Positions 37,663-47,138 of a stretch of DNA of 64,000 nucleotides are shown piece after piece (within the stretch, counting starts at the first letter, position 1; each line of letters begins with the position of its first letter). Below the pieces are notes generated by a model, which did no database searches, was not told where the DNA came from, and saw only the letters and a list, made by a program, of their open reading frames with translations. The stretch covers positions 154,454 to 218,453 of the forward strand of contig JAHHHJ010000008.1 in NCBI GenBank assembly GCA_019359445.1, read 5' to 3'. The position numbers and the translations under genes are program-made. This DNA is from Kastovskya adunca ATA6-11-RM4. Lineage in GTDB: Bacteria; Cyanobacteriota; Cyanobacteriia; Cyanobacteriales; Coleofasciculaceae.

Positions 37663-40305
37663 ATGCAACGCTTTCTTCGCTACTTGTTCCGCCATCTACC
37701 TTCCTCTGGAAAACGACAACGCCGCCATCAAAGCAAGACTGCCGCAGGCATTTTTCAGCGCCGTTTGCTGGTGTTGCTGCTGGCGATCGCTTGTACTTGC
37801 ACGGTGATTGGGTTGGCTCCCGCTCTCGTTCAGGCTCAAAGCGAAAACGAGATTAAACAGTTAGAAGACCAGCAAATTAAAGAGTTCTCTTTACCGAGTC
37901 CGCCGCCCAAAGCTCCCGTTTACAAACCCCGTCCGGCGGCTCCCTCTGCTCCTGCCAAATCAGCATCGCCGCCTCGAAGACGACAACCCGCCGCTCGTCC
38001 CGCCGCTCGTCCCGCCGCTCCTCCCCCCGCCGCTGCACCGCCAAGGCAACAGCGTCGGCAAAGCTCACCCCCCGTAGCGTCCCCTGCTCCTAGACCCGCT
38101 CCTCAGCCTGTTCGCCCTGCCAGAGCAACGCCGCCAGAGGAGCCGAATCGTGTTGTTGAGGATGACACCACACCGACCAGTCAGTACGTCCTAGAGTTTA
38201 ATCGCAGTCCGGTTGTGGGTGAGCGCTTCCGCTTGGAGGGCTTCTACTCCCAAGCTCGGCTAGGGTTTACTCGCCCCCGTAATTGGGATGTGCAATCGGC
38301 TAAAGCCTTAATTCGCTATCAGCACTCGCCAGCGTTGTTAGCGAGTCGCTCTAATCTGACAGTGATGATGAATGGTGCCAGCATTGGCAGCATCCCCCTC
38401 AACCGCAAGCAGTCTCAAATCGGCAGCGCCCTATTCAATATTCCCCCAGAGCGGATTCGGGATTTCAATAACATTTCGCTAATCGCTCAACAGCACAACG
38501 CCCAAGACTGCAAAGATGAGAACGCCAGCGATCCTACCTTATGGACTGAGATACTTCCCGATTCCAAAGTAGTTTTTGAATACCAGCCACAACCTGTTGC
38601 CCTAAACTTCAGCCGCTATCCCTATCCCTTCTTTGACGACCTCAGCTTAGATCCCAATCAAATCGCCTTTCTAGAACCGCAGAAGATCAGCGATTCTTGG
38701 CTAACGGCATCGGCTCGTTACAGTGCAGCGTTAGGTAGGCTGGCGGATTATCGTCCCGTCAATACCCGCTTAGTCACCGACTTCGACGAGGTAGACGGGA
38801 ACGAGCGCTTAGCAATTATTGGGACGCCAGAGGAGCAACCTGCCCTCCAGTCCTTGGAACTGCCCTTTGAAATTAGTGGCGGTCGCGTTCTTGATGGCAA
38901 TCTTGCACCTTTACCCCCAGATGTTGGGGTGTTGATGGTGACTACCACCGAGGATAGCGGCTCTCCCGTGCTAGTGGCGACGGGGAACGGGCCGGAGGGT
39001 GTAGCTAAAGCCGTACAGTTTTTGATTCAGCCTCAAGATCGAAAACTCGGTACTAGTCAAGGGATATTGGTGACGCAAGTTAGCGATGTGCCAACCCCAG
39101 CGCCTCAGCAGTGGCCCGGTTATCTACCGCAGGAGAAGAGTTTTAAACTCAGCGACTTAAAAACGTCCAATGACGCGCAGCCGTTTAAGGATATAACCGT
39201 TCGCGGTTCTAATGCTCCCCCCGTTGACATTGACTTCCGCGCTTTGCCCAACAATGATTTTAAACGCGGCAGTTCGATGAATCTGCGTTACAGCTACGGA
39301 CCGCAAGTCAATCCCCGAACCTCGGCGGTAGAAGTACTACTGGATGGCGTGTTCATTGGTGGGGCGCGATTGAGCGAGGAAGCCGGAGCGACGCGCAAAT
39401 CCCTAAAGGTGAATTTGCCGGAAAACTTGATTCAGCCTAACTCCAAACTGCAAGTTGCCTTCCGTCTCAACCCCAGAGAACCGGCTGATGCTTGCGGTCG
39501 CGCCACCGATGGGCAACTAACGGGTACGGTTCATGCCGATACCAGCTTTAACCTCAATCGGGAAAACTCCGTTCAATTGCCGGATCTGAAGTTGCTGCGC
39601 TTTGGTTTTCCCTTTGCGGCTCCGCAAGACCTGTCCCAAACTGCAATTGTGGTGCCCCAGAACCCTTCGCCGACAGACTTGCTCACCCTGTTGGAGTTTA
39701 GCGAACGCTTAGGCAGGCTCTCAAAATCAGAATCGGTGAAGCTTCAGGTTTATACCACTGACTCGTTACCCGAACAGGTGCGATCGCAAGCTAATTTAGT
39801 GGGAATTGGCGTGCGAGAGCAATTTCCCTTCCCGGAAGTTTTTCAAGCGGGTGCCTTGAAACTGAAGAATGTCTTCGGGCGTCAGTGGCAGCAAGGTAAT
39901 ATCCAAACCTTGTCGGATGAAGAAGGAATAATTCAAGAAATTATTTCTCCCTGGAATAGCGATCGTGTCTTGCTGGCTTTGAGCGGTCAGACCGAAACAG
40001 GTTTGGAGCAGGTGCAACAGCTACTGGATAAAGACCCTTGGTTCTTCCAGCTTCAAGACGATACGGTGCTGGTCAGCTCCAACTTAGAAAATACTTCCGC
40101 CTACGACGAAGATGCCTACAACCTGGAGTTTTTGCAGAAATCCCAGCCCCGTCGCATCGAAGATACCAATCTGTTAAGTAAGGTAACGCGCTGGCTCCAA
40201 GAACACTGGTTCCTGTTACCCACAGGCGTTGTCCTCTTTGCCCTCGTGCTTTACGGCATTTCCCAACTGTATCTCAAGCGGATTGCTATCAAGGATAAAC
40301 CATGA
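37663..40305 (+). CDS. bcsB: Cellulose synthase periplasmic subunit BcsB
   Basis: 880 residues. N-terminal signal (RRLLVLLLAIACTCTVIGLA), a Pro/Ala/Arg-rich stretch (about 80-165), then the two carbohydrate-binding and flavodoxin-like repeats of BcsB (RYQHSPALLASRSNLTVMMN, NNISLIAQQHNAQDCKDENA, DPTLWTEILPDSKVVFE, RSSMNLRYSY-type strands, VEVLLDGVFIGGARLSEEAG, LQVAFRLNPREPADACG) and a C-terminal membrane anchor (about 848-870). BcsB guides the glucan through the periplasm and activates BcsA through its anchor helix. The last four bases overlap the bcsA start (ATGA), the sign of tight coupling. About 100 bases separate it from bcsZ. Confidence 0.92.
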   Translation: MQRFLRYLFRHLPSSGKRQRRHQSKTAAGIFQRRLLVLLLAIACTCTVIGLAPALVQAQSENEIKQLEDQQIKEFSLPSPPPKAPVYKPRPAAPSAPAKSASPPRRRQPAARPAARPAAPPPAAAPPRQQRRQSSPPVASPAPRPAPQPVRPARATPPEEPNRVVEDDTTPTSQYVLEFNRSPVVGERFRLEGFYSQARLGFTRPRNWDVQSAKALIRYQHSPALLASRSNLTVMMNGASIGSIPLNRKQSQIGSALFNIPPERIRDFNNISLIAQQHNAQDCKDENASDPTLWTEILPDSKVVFEYQPQPVALNFSRYPYPFFDDLSLDPNQIAFLEPQKISDSWLTASARYSAALGRLADYRPVNTRLVTDFDEVDGNERLAIIGTPEEQPALQSLELPFEISGGRVLDGNLAPLPPDVGVLMVTTTEDSGSPVLVATGNGPEGVAKAVQFLIQPQDRKLGTSQGILVTQVSDVPTPAPQQWPGYLPQEKSFKLSDLKTSNDAQPFKDITVRGSNAPPVDIDFRALPNNDFKRGSSMNLRYSYGPQVNPRTSAVEVLLDGVFIGGARLSEEAGATRKSLKVNLPENLIQPNSKLQVAFRLNPREPADACGRATDGQLTGTVHADTSFNLNRENSVQLPDLKLLRFGFPFAAPQDLSQTAIVVPQNPSPTDLLTLLEFSERLGRLSKSESVKLQVYTTDSLPEQVRSQANLVGIGVREQFPFPEVFQAGALKLKNVFGRQWQQGNIQTLSDEEGIIQEIISPWNSDRVLLALSGQTETGLEQVQQLLDKDPWFFQLQDDTVLVSSNLENTSAYDEDAYNLEFLQKSQPRRIEDTNLLSKVTRWLQEHWFLLPTGVVLFALVLYGISQLYLKRIAIKDKP

Positions 40306-42893
40306 CCAGTCGATTAAAGTTCTGGAGGAATCGTCAGGGTAACCGCTCCTTGCGCCCCCGCAGGGAGCACGTCACTCAAGGGCTGGTTGATTTGCTGCCG
40401 CATTTTTTCGATCGCACGTTGAGCAGAGCAACGCAACCGCAGCTTAAGTGGCTGATTTTTGTGCTGCTATTTATGTCAGTTCCTTTAATCATTACCCCCC
40501 TGAAGATTTGGCAACAGGGAGTAGTGGCGGTGCTGCTGGCAATCATGGGCTGGCTGGTTGTGGAAGTGGAAAAAACACAGACCAGTAAAGATACCTCGGA
40601 GTATCTCCATTTGTTTCTGGTTTGGCTCAGTAGTGTCACGACGCTGCGCTATCTGTATTACCGCACCAGCTACACTCTCAATTTCGATACCTGGATTAAC
40701 GGGATAGCCTGTGTGTTGCTGTATGCAGCAGAGCTGTATGCCATCCTGACGCTGTTTCTCGCTTATTTTCAAACCCTGAAGATTAAAGACCGCGAACCTG
40801 TCGATCTGTCGCTCTTCCCTGAGGATCAGTGGTTTAAAGTTGATATTTACCTTCCCACGTACAACGAAGATGTGGAGATTGTTCGCAATACGGCACTGGG
40901 TGCTTTAGCCCTGGATTACCCGGCGGATAAAAAACGAGTCTATATCTTAGATGACGGCAGGGCAGAAAAATACAAAGCCCGTCGCGAACAGTTGCGCCAA
41001 ATGTGTGATGAACTAGGTTGCATTTTGTTGACGCGGGATAACAATGACCATGCCAAAGCCGGAAACATCAACACCGCCTTTCGTCGGACGGATGGCGATT
41101 TAGTCCTGATTCTTGACTGTGACCACATTCCCTCCCGACAGCTTCTTCAGCACACGGTCGGCTTCTTTTTTGATGAGAAGGTTGCCTTTGTGCAGACGCC
41201 CCACTGGTTCTATAATCCCGATCCCTTTGAGCGCAATTTGTTAACACGGGGTAAGGTGCCTGTGGGCAACGAGTTATTTTACAAGGTGCTGCAAAAAGGG
41301 AATGATTTTTGGAATGCGGCGTTCTTCTGCGGGAGTGCGGCGGTGATTCGCAAGGAGTACGCCCTGCAAGTAGGGGGAATTGCCACGGAAACCGTTACGG
41401 AAGATTGCCATACGGCGTTCCGGCTGCATTCTCTGGGGTACAAGTCGATTTACTACGACAAGATTATGGTGGCGGGGCTAGCCCCGGAGAAGTTTGTTTC
41501 CTACGTCGGTCAGCAGGTGCGCTGGGCGCGGGGGATGGCGCAAATTCTCCGCCTAGAAAACCCGATGTTTAACCGGAAGTTGAATCTAACGATTCCTCAG
41601 CGGCTTTGCTATCTTTCTGCGACGTCGCATTTTTTCTACGGCTTTCCCCGGTTGATGTATGCGATCGCTCCCACCCTTTATCTGTTATTTGCCATTAATC
41701 CGATTCAAGGTTTGGGGGTAGAAACCTTAGTTTACGCCTTGCCTCACATTCTTCTCGCCCTCAATACCAACTACATCACCTACAAGGAAGTTCGTTATTC
41801 CTTCTGGAACGAGATTTATGAATTTGCGATGGCGTACCAATCGGGGATTGTCACCTTCATGGCGCTAATCAACCCGAAATTGGGTTCGTTTAATGTGACC
41901 GACAAAGGATTAGTCGTCACTAAACGCAGCTTCGATTGGCAATCTTCGCGAGTGCTGATTGGGGTAGCGGCTCTGATTGTCACTTCTTTAATTGCTGTGC
42001 CATTTTGGCTAATTCTGCGACCAGAAGACAAACAGGCTGTCTTGGTTAACGCCCTGTGGTGCGGCTTTAATCTGGTGCTGATCGCCGCCGCCCTACTCGT
42101 TGCCTTCGAGCAACCGCAACTGCGACGCGCCCACCGCCTGAATCGAGAGTTAACAGCAATCATTTATAGCAATGAGCGGACTTGGACAGGCAAAACTACT
42201 GATGTGAGCGAAACGGGTGCCCAAATCGTACTCGATAGCTGGCCCAATATCCCGGATGAAGTGGAAGTAGAGCTGGTGGGAGACTTTGGAGCACGCGCCT
42301 TTTTGTCCGCACAAATTGTTCGGGGTTTACCTCTCAATGAATCGCAATCTGTACTAGCGGTTAATTTTATTAATGCGTCACGCCCTCAACTTGATGCTTT
42401 ATCGTTGGTACTTTATTCGGACGTAAAGGAGTGGTATTCCCAGAAGCGGGAAGAGGTTGATGATCCGTTGGGTTCCCTCAGGTTCTTGGCGACGGGATTA
42501 ATGCGTGCTTTCCGTGAGACTAAACCTAGCAAGGGGGTGAAGGTACGCCAGCGCGTTCAAGCGTTGACGCAGCTTTACTGGGAAGGTGATTACTACCTTG
42601 GGCAGGTAATTGAGATGGGAGTTAGTAGCATACGACTAGAAATGGATGGCAGTTTGCTTCCCCATCTAGACCAATTGCAGCGCACTAAACCTGTCGTGGG
42701 ATTATTGATCAGTCAGGGGGCGAATGATGCTACACCCACACGCTTGCTTGCTGGGGTGCAGGCTGTAGAGGTAGTATCTGAGCCGACAAGCGAGGCTCTA
42801 AATAATCGGATCTTGCTGGAGTTAAGCTTCCCGCAGCCTTTTCAACAACGGCAGCAAGCTAAAATTCAACAGCTTCTAAAGAGGCTGGCTTGA
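40302..42893 (+). CDS. bcsA: Cellulose synthase catalytic subunit BcsA with PilZ domain
   Basis: 863 residues of an integral inner-membrane GT2 enzyme that polymerises UDP-glucose. N-terminal transmembrane helices (about 47-155), GT2 domain with VDIYLPTYNE, DDG at 217-219, DCDH at 272-275, catalytic-base TED at 366-368 and QQVRW at 404-408, then further helices. A PilZ domain starts near 605: RRAHR (608-612, RxxxR) and DVSETG (634-639, D-x-S-x-x-G) are the c-di-GMP contacts, so the enzyme should be allosterically activated by c-di-GMP. A second PilZ-like stretch near 750-800 (VRQRVQALTQLYWEGDYYLG) lacks the D-x-S-x-x-G motif. Translation is coupled to bcsB by a 4-base overlap. Confidence 0.95.
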   Translation: MTSRLKFWRNRQGNRSLRPRREHVTQGLVDLLPHFFDRTLSRATQPQLKWLIFVLLFMSVPLIITPLKIWQQGVVAVLLAIMGWLVVEVEKTQTSKDTSEYLHLFLVWLSSVTTLRYLYYRTSYTLNFDTWINGIACVLLYAAELYAILTLFLAYFQTLKIKDREPVDLSLFPEDQWFKVDIYLPTYNEDVEIVRNTALGALALDYPADKKRVYILDDGRAEKYKARREQLRQMCDELGCILLTRDNNDHAKAGNINTAFRRTDGDLVLILDCDHIPSRQLLQHTVGFFFDEKVAFVQTPHWFYNPDPFERNLLTRGKVPVGNELFYKVLQKGNDFWNAAFFCGSAAVIRKEYALQVGGIATETVTEDCHTAFRLHSLGYKSIYYDKIMVAGLAPEKFVSYVGQQVRWARGMAQILRLENPMFNRKLNLTIPQRLCYLSATSHFFYGFPRLMYAIAPTLYLLFAINPIQGLGVETLVYALPHILLALNTNYITYKEVRYSFWNEIYEFAMAYQSGIVTFMALINPKLGSFNVTDKGLVVTKRSFDWQSSRVLIGVAALIVTSLIAVPFWLILRPEDKQAVLVNALWCGFNLVLIAAALLVAFEQPQLRRAHRLNRELTAIIYSNERTWTGKTTDVSETGAQIVLDSWPNIPDEVEVELVGDFGARAFLSAQIVRGLPLNESQSVLAVNFINASRPQLDALSLVLYSDVKEWYSQKREEVDDPLGSLRFLATGLMRAFRETKPSKGVKVRQRVQALTQLYWEGDYYLGQVIEMGVSSIRLEMDGSLLPHLDQLQRTKPVVGLLISQGANDATPTRLLAGVQAVEVVSEPTSEALNNRILLELSFPQPFQQRQQAKIQQLLKRLA

Positions 42894-42975
42894 TCACAGT
42901 GCGATCGCTCCCTACAGGTGAATGCGAGATCCCCAACTTCTCAGAGGCTGTCTCTAAAGAATTTAAATCCCTGGA

Positions 42976-43055
42976 GATCCCCCTAAATCCCCCTTAAAAA
43001 GGGGGACTTTTAAGAGATTTTGTTCCCCCCTTAAAAAGGGGGGCTAGGGGGGATC
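42976..43055. repeat. Paired CCCCC-TTAAAAA-GGGGG hairpins, inverted element
   Basis: Two hairpins lie side by side: CCCCCTTAAAAAGGGGG (42989-43005) and CCCCCCTTAAAAAGGGGGG (43025-43043). The block starts GATCCCCC and ends GGGGGGATC, so the whole unit is also inverted. It is MITE-like in layout and could terminate bcsA transcripts. A shorter relative is at 19041-19078. The rest of 42894-43185 holds no gene. Confidence 0.75.
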
Positions 43056-43185
43056 TATCCAATCGTTAGGCAACCTAGCCAGTTAACATTACTTTAGAAA
43101 CAGTTTCTTAGAGAAGTCGGGGATCTGAGGCGATCGCATCTCACAACTCAAATAAGATGCTATAAATATCAAGGCTATTAGCCTC

Positions 43186-44813
43186 GTTTCAATCCCTAAT
43201 AGGGATTAGTAGAAGTTTAAAGCGCGATTGCCCCTAGCCGGAATCCAATTTCTGATCCGTTTCAATCCCTAATAGGGATTAGTAGAAGTTTAAAGCTATT
43301 CTACTAGCTGGTAGCTCTTTAGCCCTATCTCCTAGTTTCAATCCCTAATAGGGATTAGTAGAAGTTTAAAGGGATTAGTACCCATTCCTTCCGCCGAACA
43401 TTCATGTTTCAATCCCTAATAGGGATTAGTAGAAGTTTAAACTAAAGGAGGAGTACATCAAATTGTAGCGGGCGGCAATGTTTCAATCCCTAATAGGGAT
43501 TAGTAGAAGTTTAAACTGGCTAAAAAATAAGGCAAAAATCGCTGTTATGTTTCAATCCCTAATAGGGATTAGTAGAAGTTTAAAAATCCCTGATAGGGAA
43601 TAGCTTAGAGAAAGATTTGTTTCAATCCCTAATAGGGATTAGTAGAAGTTTAAAATTTTCTACTGGGCAGTAGATTCTAGCGACGCTCCCGGCGTTTCAA
43701 TCCCTAATAGGGATTAGTAGAAGTTTAAAACCCAATTGTCTGTCTCCCAATGCATCCGGAATTGTTTCAATCCCTAATAGGGATTAGTAGAAGTTTAAAA
43801 TGATTTCTACCATTTTCTTGGTATGTATGTAAGAGTTTCAATCCCTAATAGGGATTAGTAGAAGTTTAAACCAACCTGCTCAGACCAGGCGATCGCCCCG
43901 TTGATGTTTCAATCCCTAATAGGGATTAGTAGAAGTTTAAAGTGACTCTTCTCCTTTTTGGCTGAGGTAGCTATCGTTTCAATCCCTAATAGGGATTAGT
44001 AGAAGTTTAAACTATGCTCTATGAAGTTTGCGCGGTGGAAGTACAGTTTCAATCCCTAATAGGGATTAGTAGAAGTTTAAACTTTGCTCTCTATAGATGA
44101 GGAGATTTCGTATCGAGCTGTTTCAATCCCTAATAGGGATTAGTAGAAGTTTAAAAATGTGCCAGGGATGATAAAAGTTTGCGTTTTCTGTTTCAATCCC
44201 TAATAGGGATTAGTAGAAGTTTAAATTTAGGAGGTACTTGGAGAGCTAAAGTATCCCCCGTTTCAATCCCTAATAGGGATTAGTAGAAGTTTAAACAGGC
44301 TGCACTCCTGCCACATCTGTTTTTAGCATTGACTCAGCATATGTTTCAATCCCTAATAGGGATTAGTAGAAGTTTAAATGAGCAATCTCTAAGTGACGCC
44401 TTCCTTACCCATGTTTCAATCCCTAATAGGGATTAGTAGAAGTTTAAATCTATCCGCCTGCACCTTACACCATCTATGAAGGAGTTTCAATCCCTAATAG
44501 GGATTAGTAGAAGTTTAAAGGATTTGCGTCCGAGGTGATCGAAGTAAAGCCAGAGGGTTTCAATCCCTAATAGGGATTAGTAGAAGTTTAAAGAAAGAAT
44601 CCGGGCGATCGCCCCTACCCAAAACCCAATGTTTCAATCCCTAATAGGGATTAGTAGAAGTTTAAAGTTACAGGATTGATTGCGGTTGGGGCTGCTGTCC
44701 TGGCGTTTCAATCCCTAATAGGGATTAGTAGAAGTTTAAACTGGGAGAACGCGGCTACCCGAATTACTGACTTTATGTTTCAATCCCTAATAGGGATTAG
44801 TAGAAGTTTAAAC
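43186..44813 (-). CRISPR. CRISPR array 2: 23 repeats, 22 spacers
   Basis: Repeats begin GTTTCAATCCCTAATAGGGA and end TTAGTAGAAGTTTAAA(C), 36-37 bases. I counted 23 repeats without base change and 22 spacers mostly of 33-40 bases, one of 47. The first 22 bases equal those of array 1; the rest differ. In crRNA sense (minus) the 5' part CTTCTACTAATCCC recalls the type I-D repeat of Synechocystis 6803 CRISPR1, as far as I remember it. The leader is on the right. No cas genes are present nearby. Confidence 0.98.
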
Positions 44814-45065
44814 GCGGCAGCCTGAAAAGCTTGGTGTATTTAGTTTTCGAGGTGCAGTTGCGCGGATTGAAAAAATTATAGCATTTGAGAGCCAGAAGCG
44901 CCAAAAAGCTGAGAAAAGCTTTTGGCTAAAGTGCTCACAGAATAAGCATTTCAGCCACTGCGCGGGTCGGTTCTGAGGTAGATAGGGGTGAAATCCTTGT
45001 AGCAAAAGGGATAGAGGCATATCAAAACGCGATCGCCTCCCAACACCCACCCATCCGCGCTCGGA
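44814..45065 (-). promoter_or_regulatory. CRISPR leader 2, duplicate of leader 1
   Basis: This 252-base stretch matches 27706-27957; the 51 bases closest to the array are identical. It contains TATAAT (minus, 44875-44880) and TTGGCG (44899-44904) 18 bases apart, as in leader 1. Homology ends six bases before the stop codon of the tldE-like gene. Confidence 0.85.
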
Positions 45066-45070
45066 GAAAT

Positions 45071-46417
45071 CTACACACTATCCGTCACGCTGCTAAAATT
45101 AAACTCTTTTACCCGTACCCCAGGCACAACACTATTACCGAAGCGATGCACCATACTCACGGCATCGATATCCCGTAACATCTCTGGCAAAAGCTGATTG
45201 AAACGCAAATTTTTAATCGGGTAAGCAATCTGCCCATCCTCAATCCAGAACGTGCCATCACGAGTCATACCCGTGACTTCCAGCGTCCGAGCATTAACAT
45301 AGCGCACATACCAAGCGCGACTAACCAGAATTCCTCGCTCTGTGGAGGCGATTAAGTCCGTCAGCGATTGAGAAGAACCCGTCATTACAATGGGGAACAT
45401 CGCACCTGTCGGTTCCTTACCCTGCTGGGCAGCCCAGTAACGGCTGTATGCCAAAAATTGAGGAATACCGTCTTTAATTACTTCTAAGGAAGAATTGCTT
45501 AACCCATCGCTAAAGAACGTCCCCATTTGTAACAAAGGATGGGCAGCATGGCGTTGTACCTGTACTAAAGGACTGAATAACGGCTCACCTAAGCGATTGC
45601 CCACGGGCTTGCCAGATTCATCAGTCCGGGACATAAACGATCGCCCCTCATCCGCTGCTCGTGCTTCTAGATTCCACATCACCCAAGGCAGCAAATCCGC
45701 AAGCGCCGCACCGTCGAAGACAACAGGATATTTACCGGGCTTCACATCGCGAGGCTGGCGAGAGGCTAAGGCGCGTTCAATAATCTGCTGAGTCAGGGAG
45801 GCTATCGGCAACTGCTCTACCGCCCAAGCTGTGCGTTGACTCCAGCTTGAACCATCTTCAATTCGGGCAGTGTAGCTGTAACTTACATTTGTTCCCTGGT
45901 TATAGGCTCGCAGCCCTTGAGAGTTGCCAATTGCCTGCACAGAGGTTTCTGTACTCAGGGTGCCGGAACCATCCACCTTCGCGGCGGCACTCTCAGCACA
46001 CACCCGCTGAATGAGTTCTCCCCGTTCTAAAGGCGAGAGCGTAGCTGTAGCCGTGTCAAACGCTGGGGTACGATCTTCGTAGGATTGGGGCGGAAGTAAA
46101 GGCACCCACTCCGGATCTTCTGGGGCAATTTGGGCGAGTTCTTCTGAGCGTCGTAGTGCGGCTTTGATAGCGTCGGGTTCAGTTTCGGTAGTGGAGGCGG
46201 AGGCGCTACGGGTGCCGAAGTAGCTGGTAATGGTGAGGCTAAACTCGCTTTGACTGACATTCTGGCTAATTTGATTTTCCGAGAAGCGGCTTAAGGCAGA
46301 TTCTTCAGCACCGACACGAACAAAAACGCCCTCGGCTTCCGATTGGTTGATCACTGACTCAATCAGGGAGAGGGCTTGGTCTTGATTTAGGGGTGTGGCG
46401 GCAGTGGCTAAGGACAT
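45071..46417 (-). CDS. TldE/PmbA-like protein (TldD family, no HExxxH)
   Basis: 448 residues with the PmbA/TldA family features: an N-terminal ferredoxin-like region (EGVFVRVGAEESALSRFSEN), a central region (ALADLLPWVMWNLEARAADE) and a C-terminal part (MTGSSQSLTDLIASTERGIL, VSRAWYVRYVNARTLEVTGM, TRDGTFWIEDGQIAYPIKNL). The zinc motif HExxxH of the catalytic TldD subunit is absent, so this is the TldE-type partner, which together with TldD forms a metalloprotease acting on peptides and modified precursors. No tldD lies in this window. CRISPR leader 2 directly follows its stop codon. Confidence 0.9.
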   Translation of the reverse strand: MSLATAATPLNQDQALSLIESVINQSEAEGVFVRVGAEESALSRFSENQISQNVSQSEFSLTITSYFGTRSASASTTETEPDAIKAALRRSEELAQIAPEDPEWVPLLPPQSYEDRTPAFDTATATLSPLERGELIQRVCAESAAAKVDGSGTLSTETSVQAIGNSQGLRAYNQGTNVSYSYTARIEDGSSWSQRTAWAVEQLPIASLTQQIIERALASRQPRDVKPGKYPVVFDGAALADLLPWVMWNLEARAADEGRSFMSRTDESGKPVGNRLGEPLFSPLVQVQRHAAHPLLQMGTFFSDGLSNSSLEVIKDGIPQFLAYSRYWAAQQGKEPTGAMFPIVMTGSSQSLTDLIASTERGILVSRAWYVRYVNARTLEVTGMTRDGTFWIEDGQIAYPIKNLRFNQLLPEMLRDIDAVSMVHRFGNSVVPGVRVKEFNFSSVTDSV

Positions 46418-46592
46418 CGTAGGTTTGGGGTAAGCTTTAGTTAGTGTTGACTTGCCTTAGCGATGGGATATCAAGGGCTGTGCGGCTGTATCTATTTAGC
46501 GATCGCGTTCGTTAATGCTAGCTTAACAGCGACTTACCAAGGGATTAATATCCAGTTGCTAAATAAGTAATAAGTAATGCTCTTAAATAGCG

Positions 46593-47102
46593 ATGAGCTT
46601 AATCAACATCCGTTCCTGGTTAATTATTGGCGCGTTATCTCTAGGTTTAGGGATGGGAGCGATCGCCTCCCCAGCTTTTGCCCAAAGCGATCGGGCTAAC
46701 TTGGTTATTGATGGTTCTAACCATCCCACTCTAGAGTCCTTGCTCCAGCAAGCAAAAACTCAAACCCAGACCTTTGTTGAACAAGCATTTGCCAAAAATC
46801 CTGAGCAAGGAGAAGTGCAAGTCACGCTCATGGTGGAGAGAAATGGTCAGGTTGCTCCTTTGTTTTTAGTGAGAGTTTCTCGCCCTGATTGGCAACAAAA
46901 CCCGCGCCTTGAGCAATGGGTACAATATTTTAACGGTTCTGAAGTGCTGCTAGGATTCCGCACTCCTCCTTCCTCATCTCCAGCAGTTGCTCAAAGGACT
47001 ACTCGCAGTAACAGCGATGATGGTCGTAGTTTTGATGGTTTGCCACTAGTTCCACCAAACCTCAACGAAATTCTTGCTAAAAGTCCCCCGCTTTTGCATT
47101 AG
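46593..47102 (+). CDS. Small exported protein, unknown function
   Basis: 169 residues. A signal peptide (MSLINIRSWLIIGALSLGLG, cleavage near AFAQ at 31) precedes a single compact domain (DRANLVIDGSNHPTLESLLQ, TQTFVEQAFAKNPEQGEVQV, APLFLVRVSRPDWQQNPRLE) and a Ser/Thr-rich tail. No family recognised. A perfect hairpin forms its terminator. No ribosome site is obvious before ATG 46593, though the signal peptide begins right there. Confidence 0.75.
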   Translation: MSLINIRSWLIIGALSLGLGMGAIASPAFAQSDRANLVIDGSNHPTLESLLQQAKTQTQTFVEQAFAKNPEQGEVQVTLMVERNGQVAPLFLVRVSRPDWQQNPRLEQWVQYFNGSEVLLGFRTPPSSSPAVAQRTTRSNSDDGRSFDGLPLVPPNLNEILAKSPPLLH

Positions 47103-47138
47103 TGGCGAGATGAGTCGGAGTCGAAAACTTGCTTTCTC

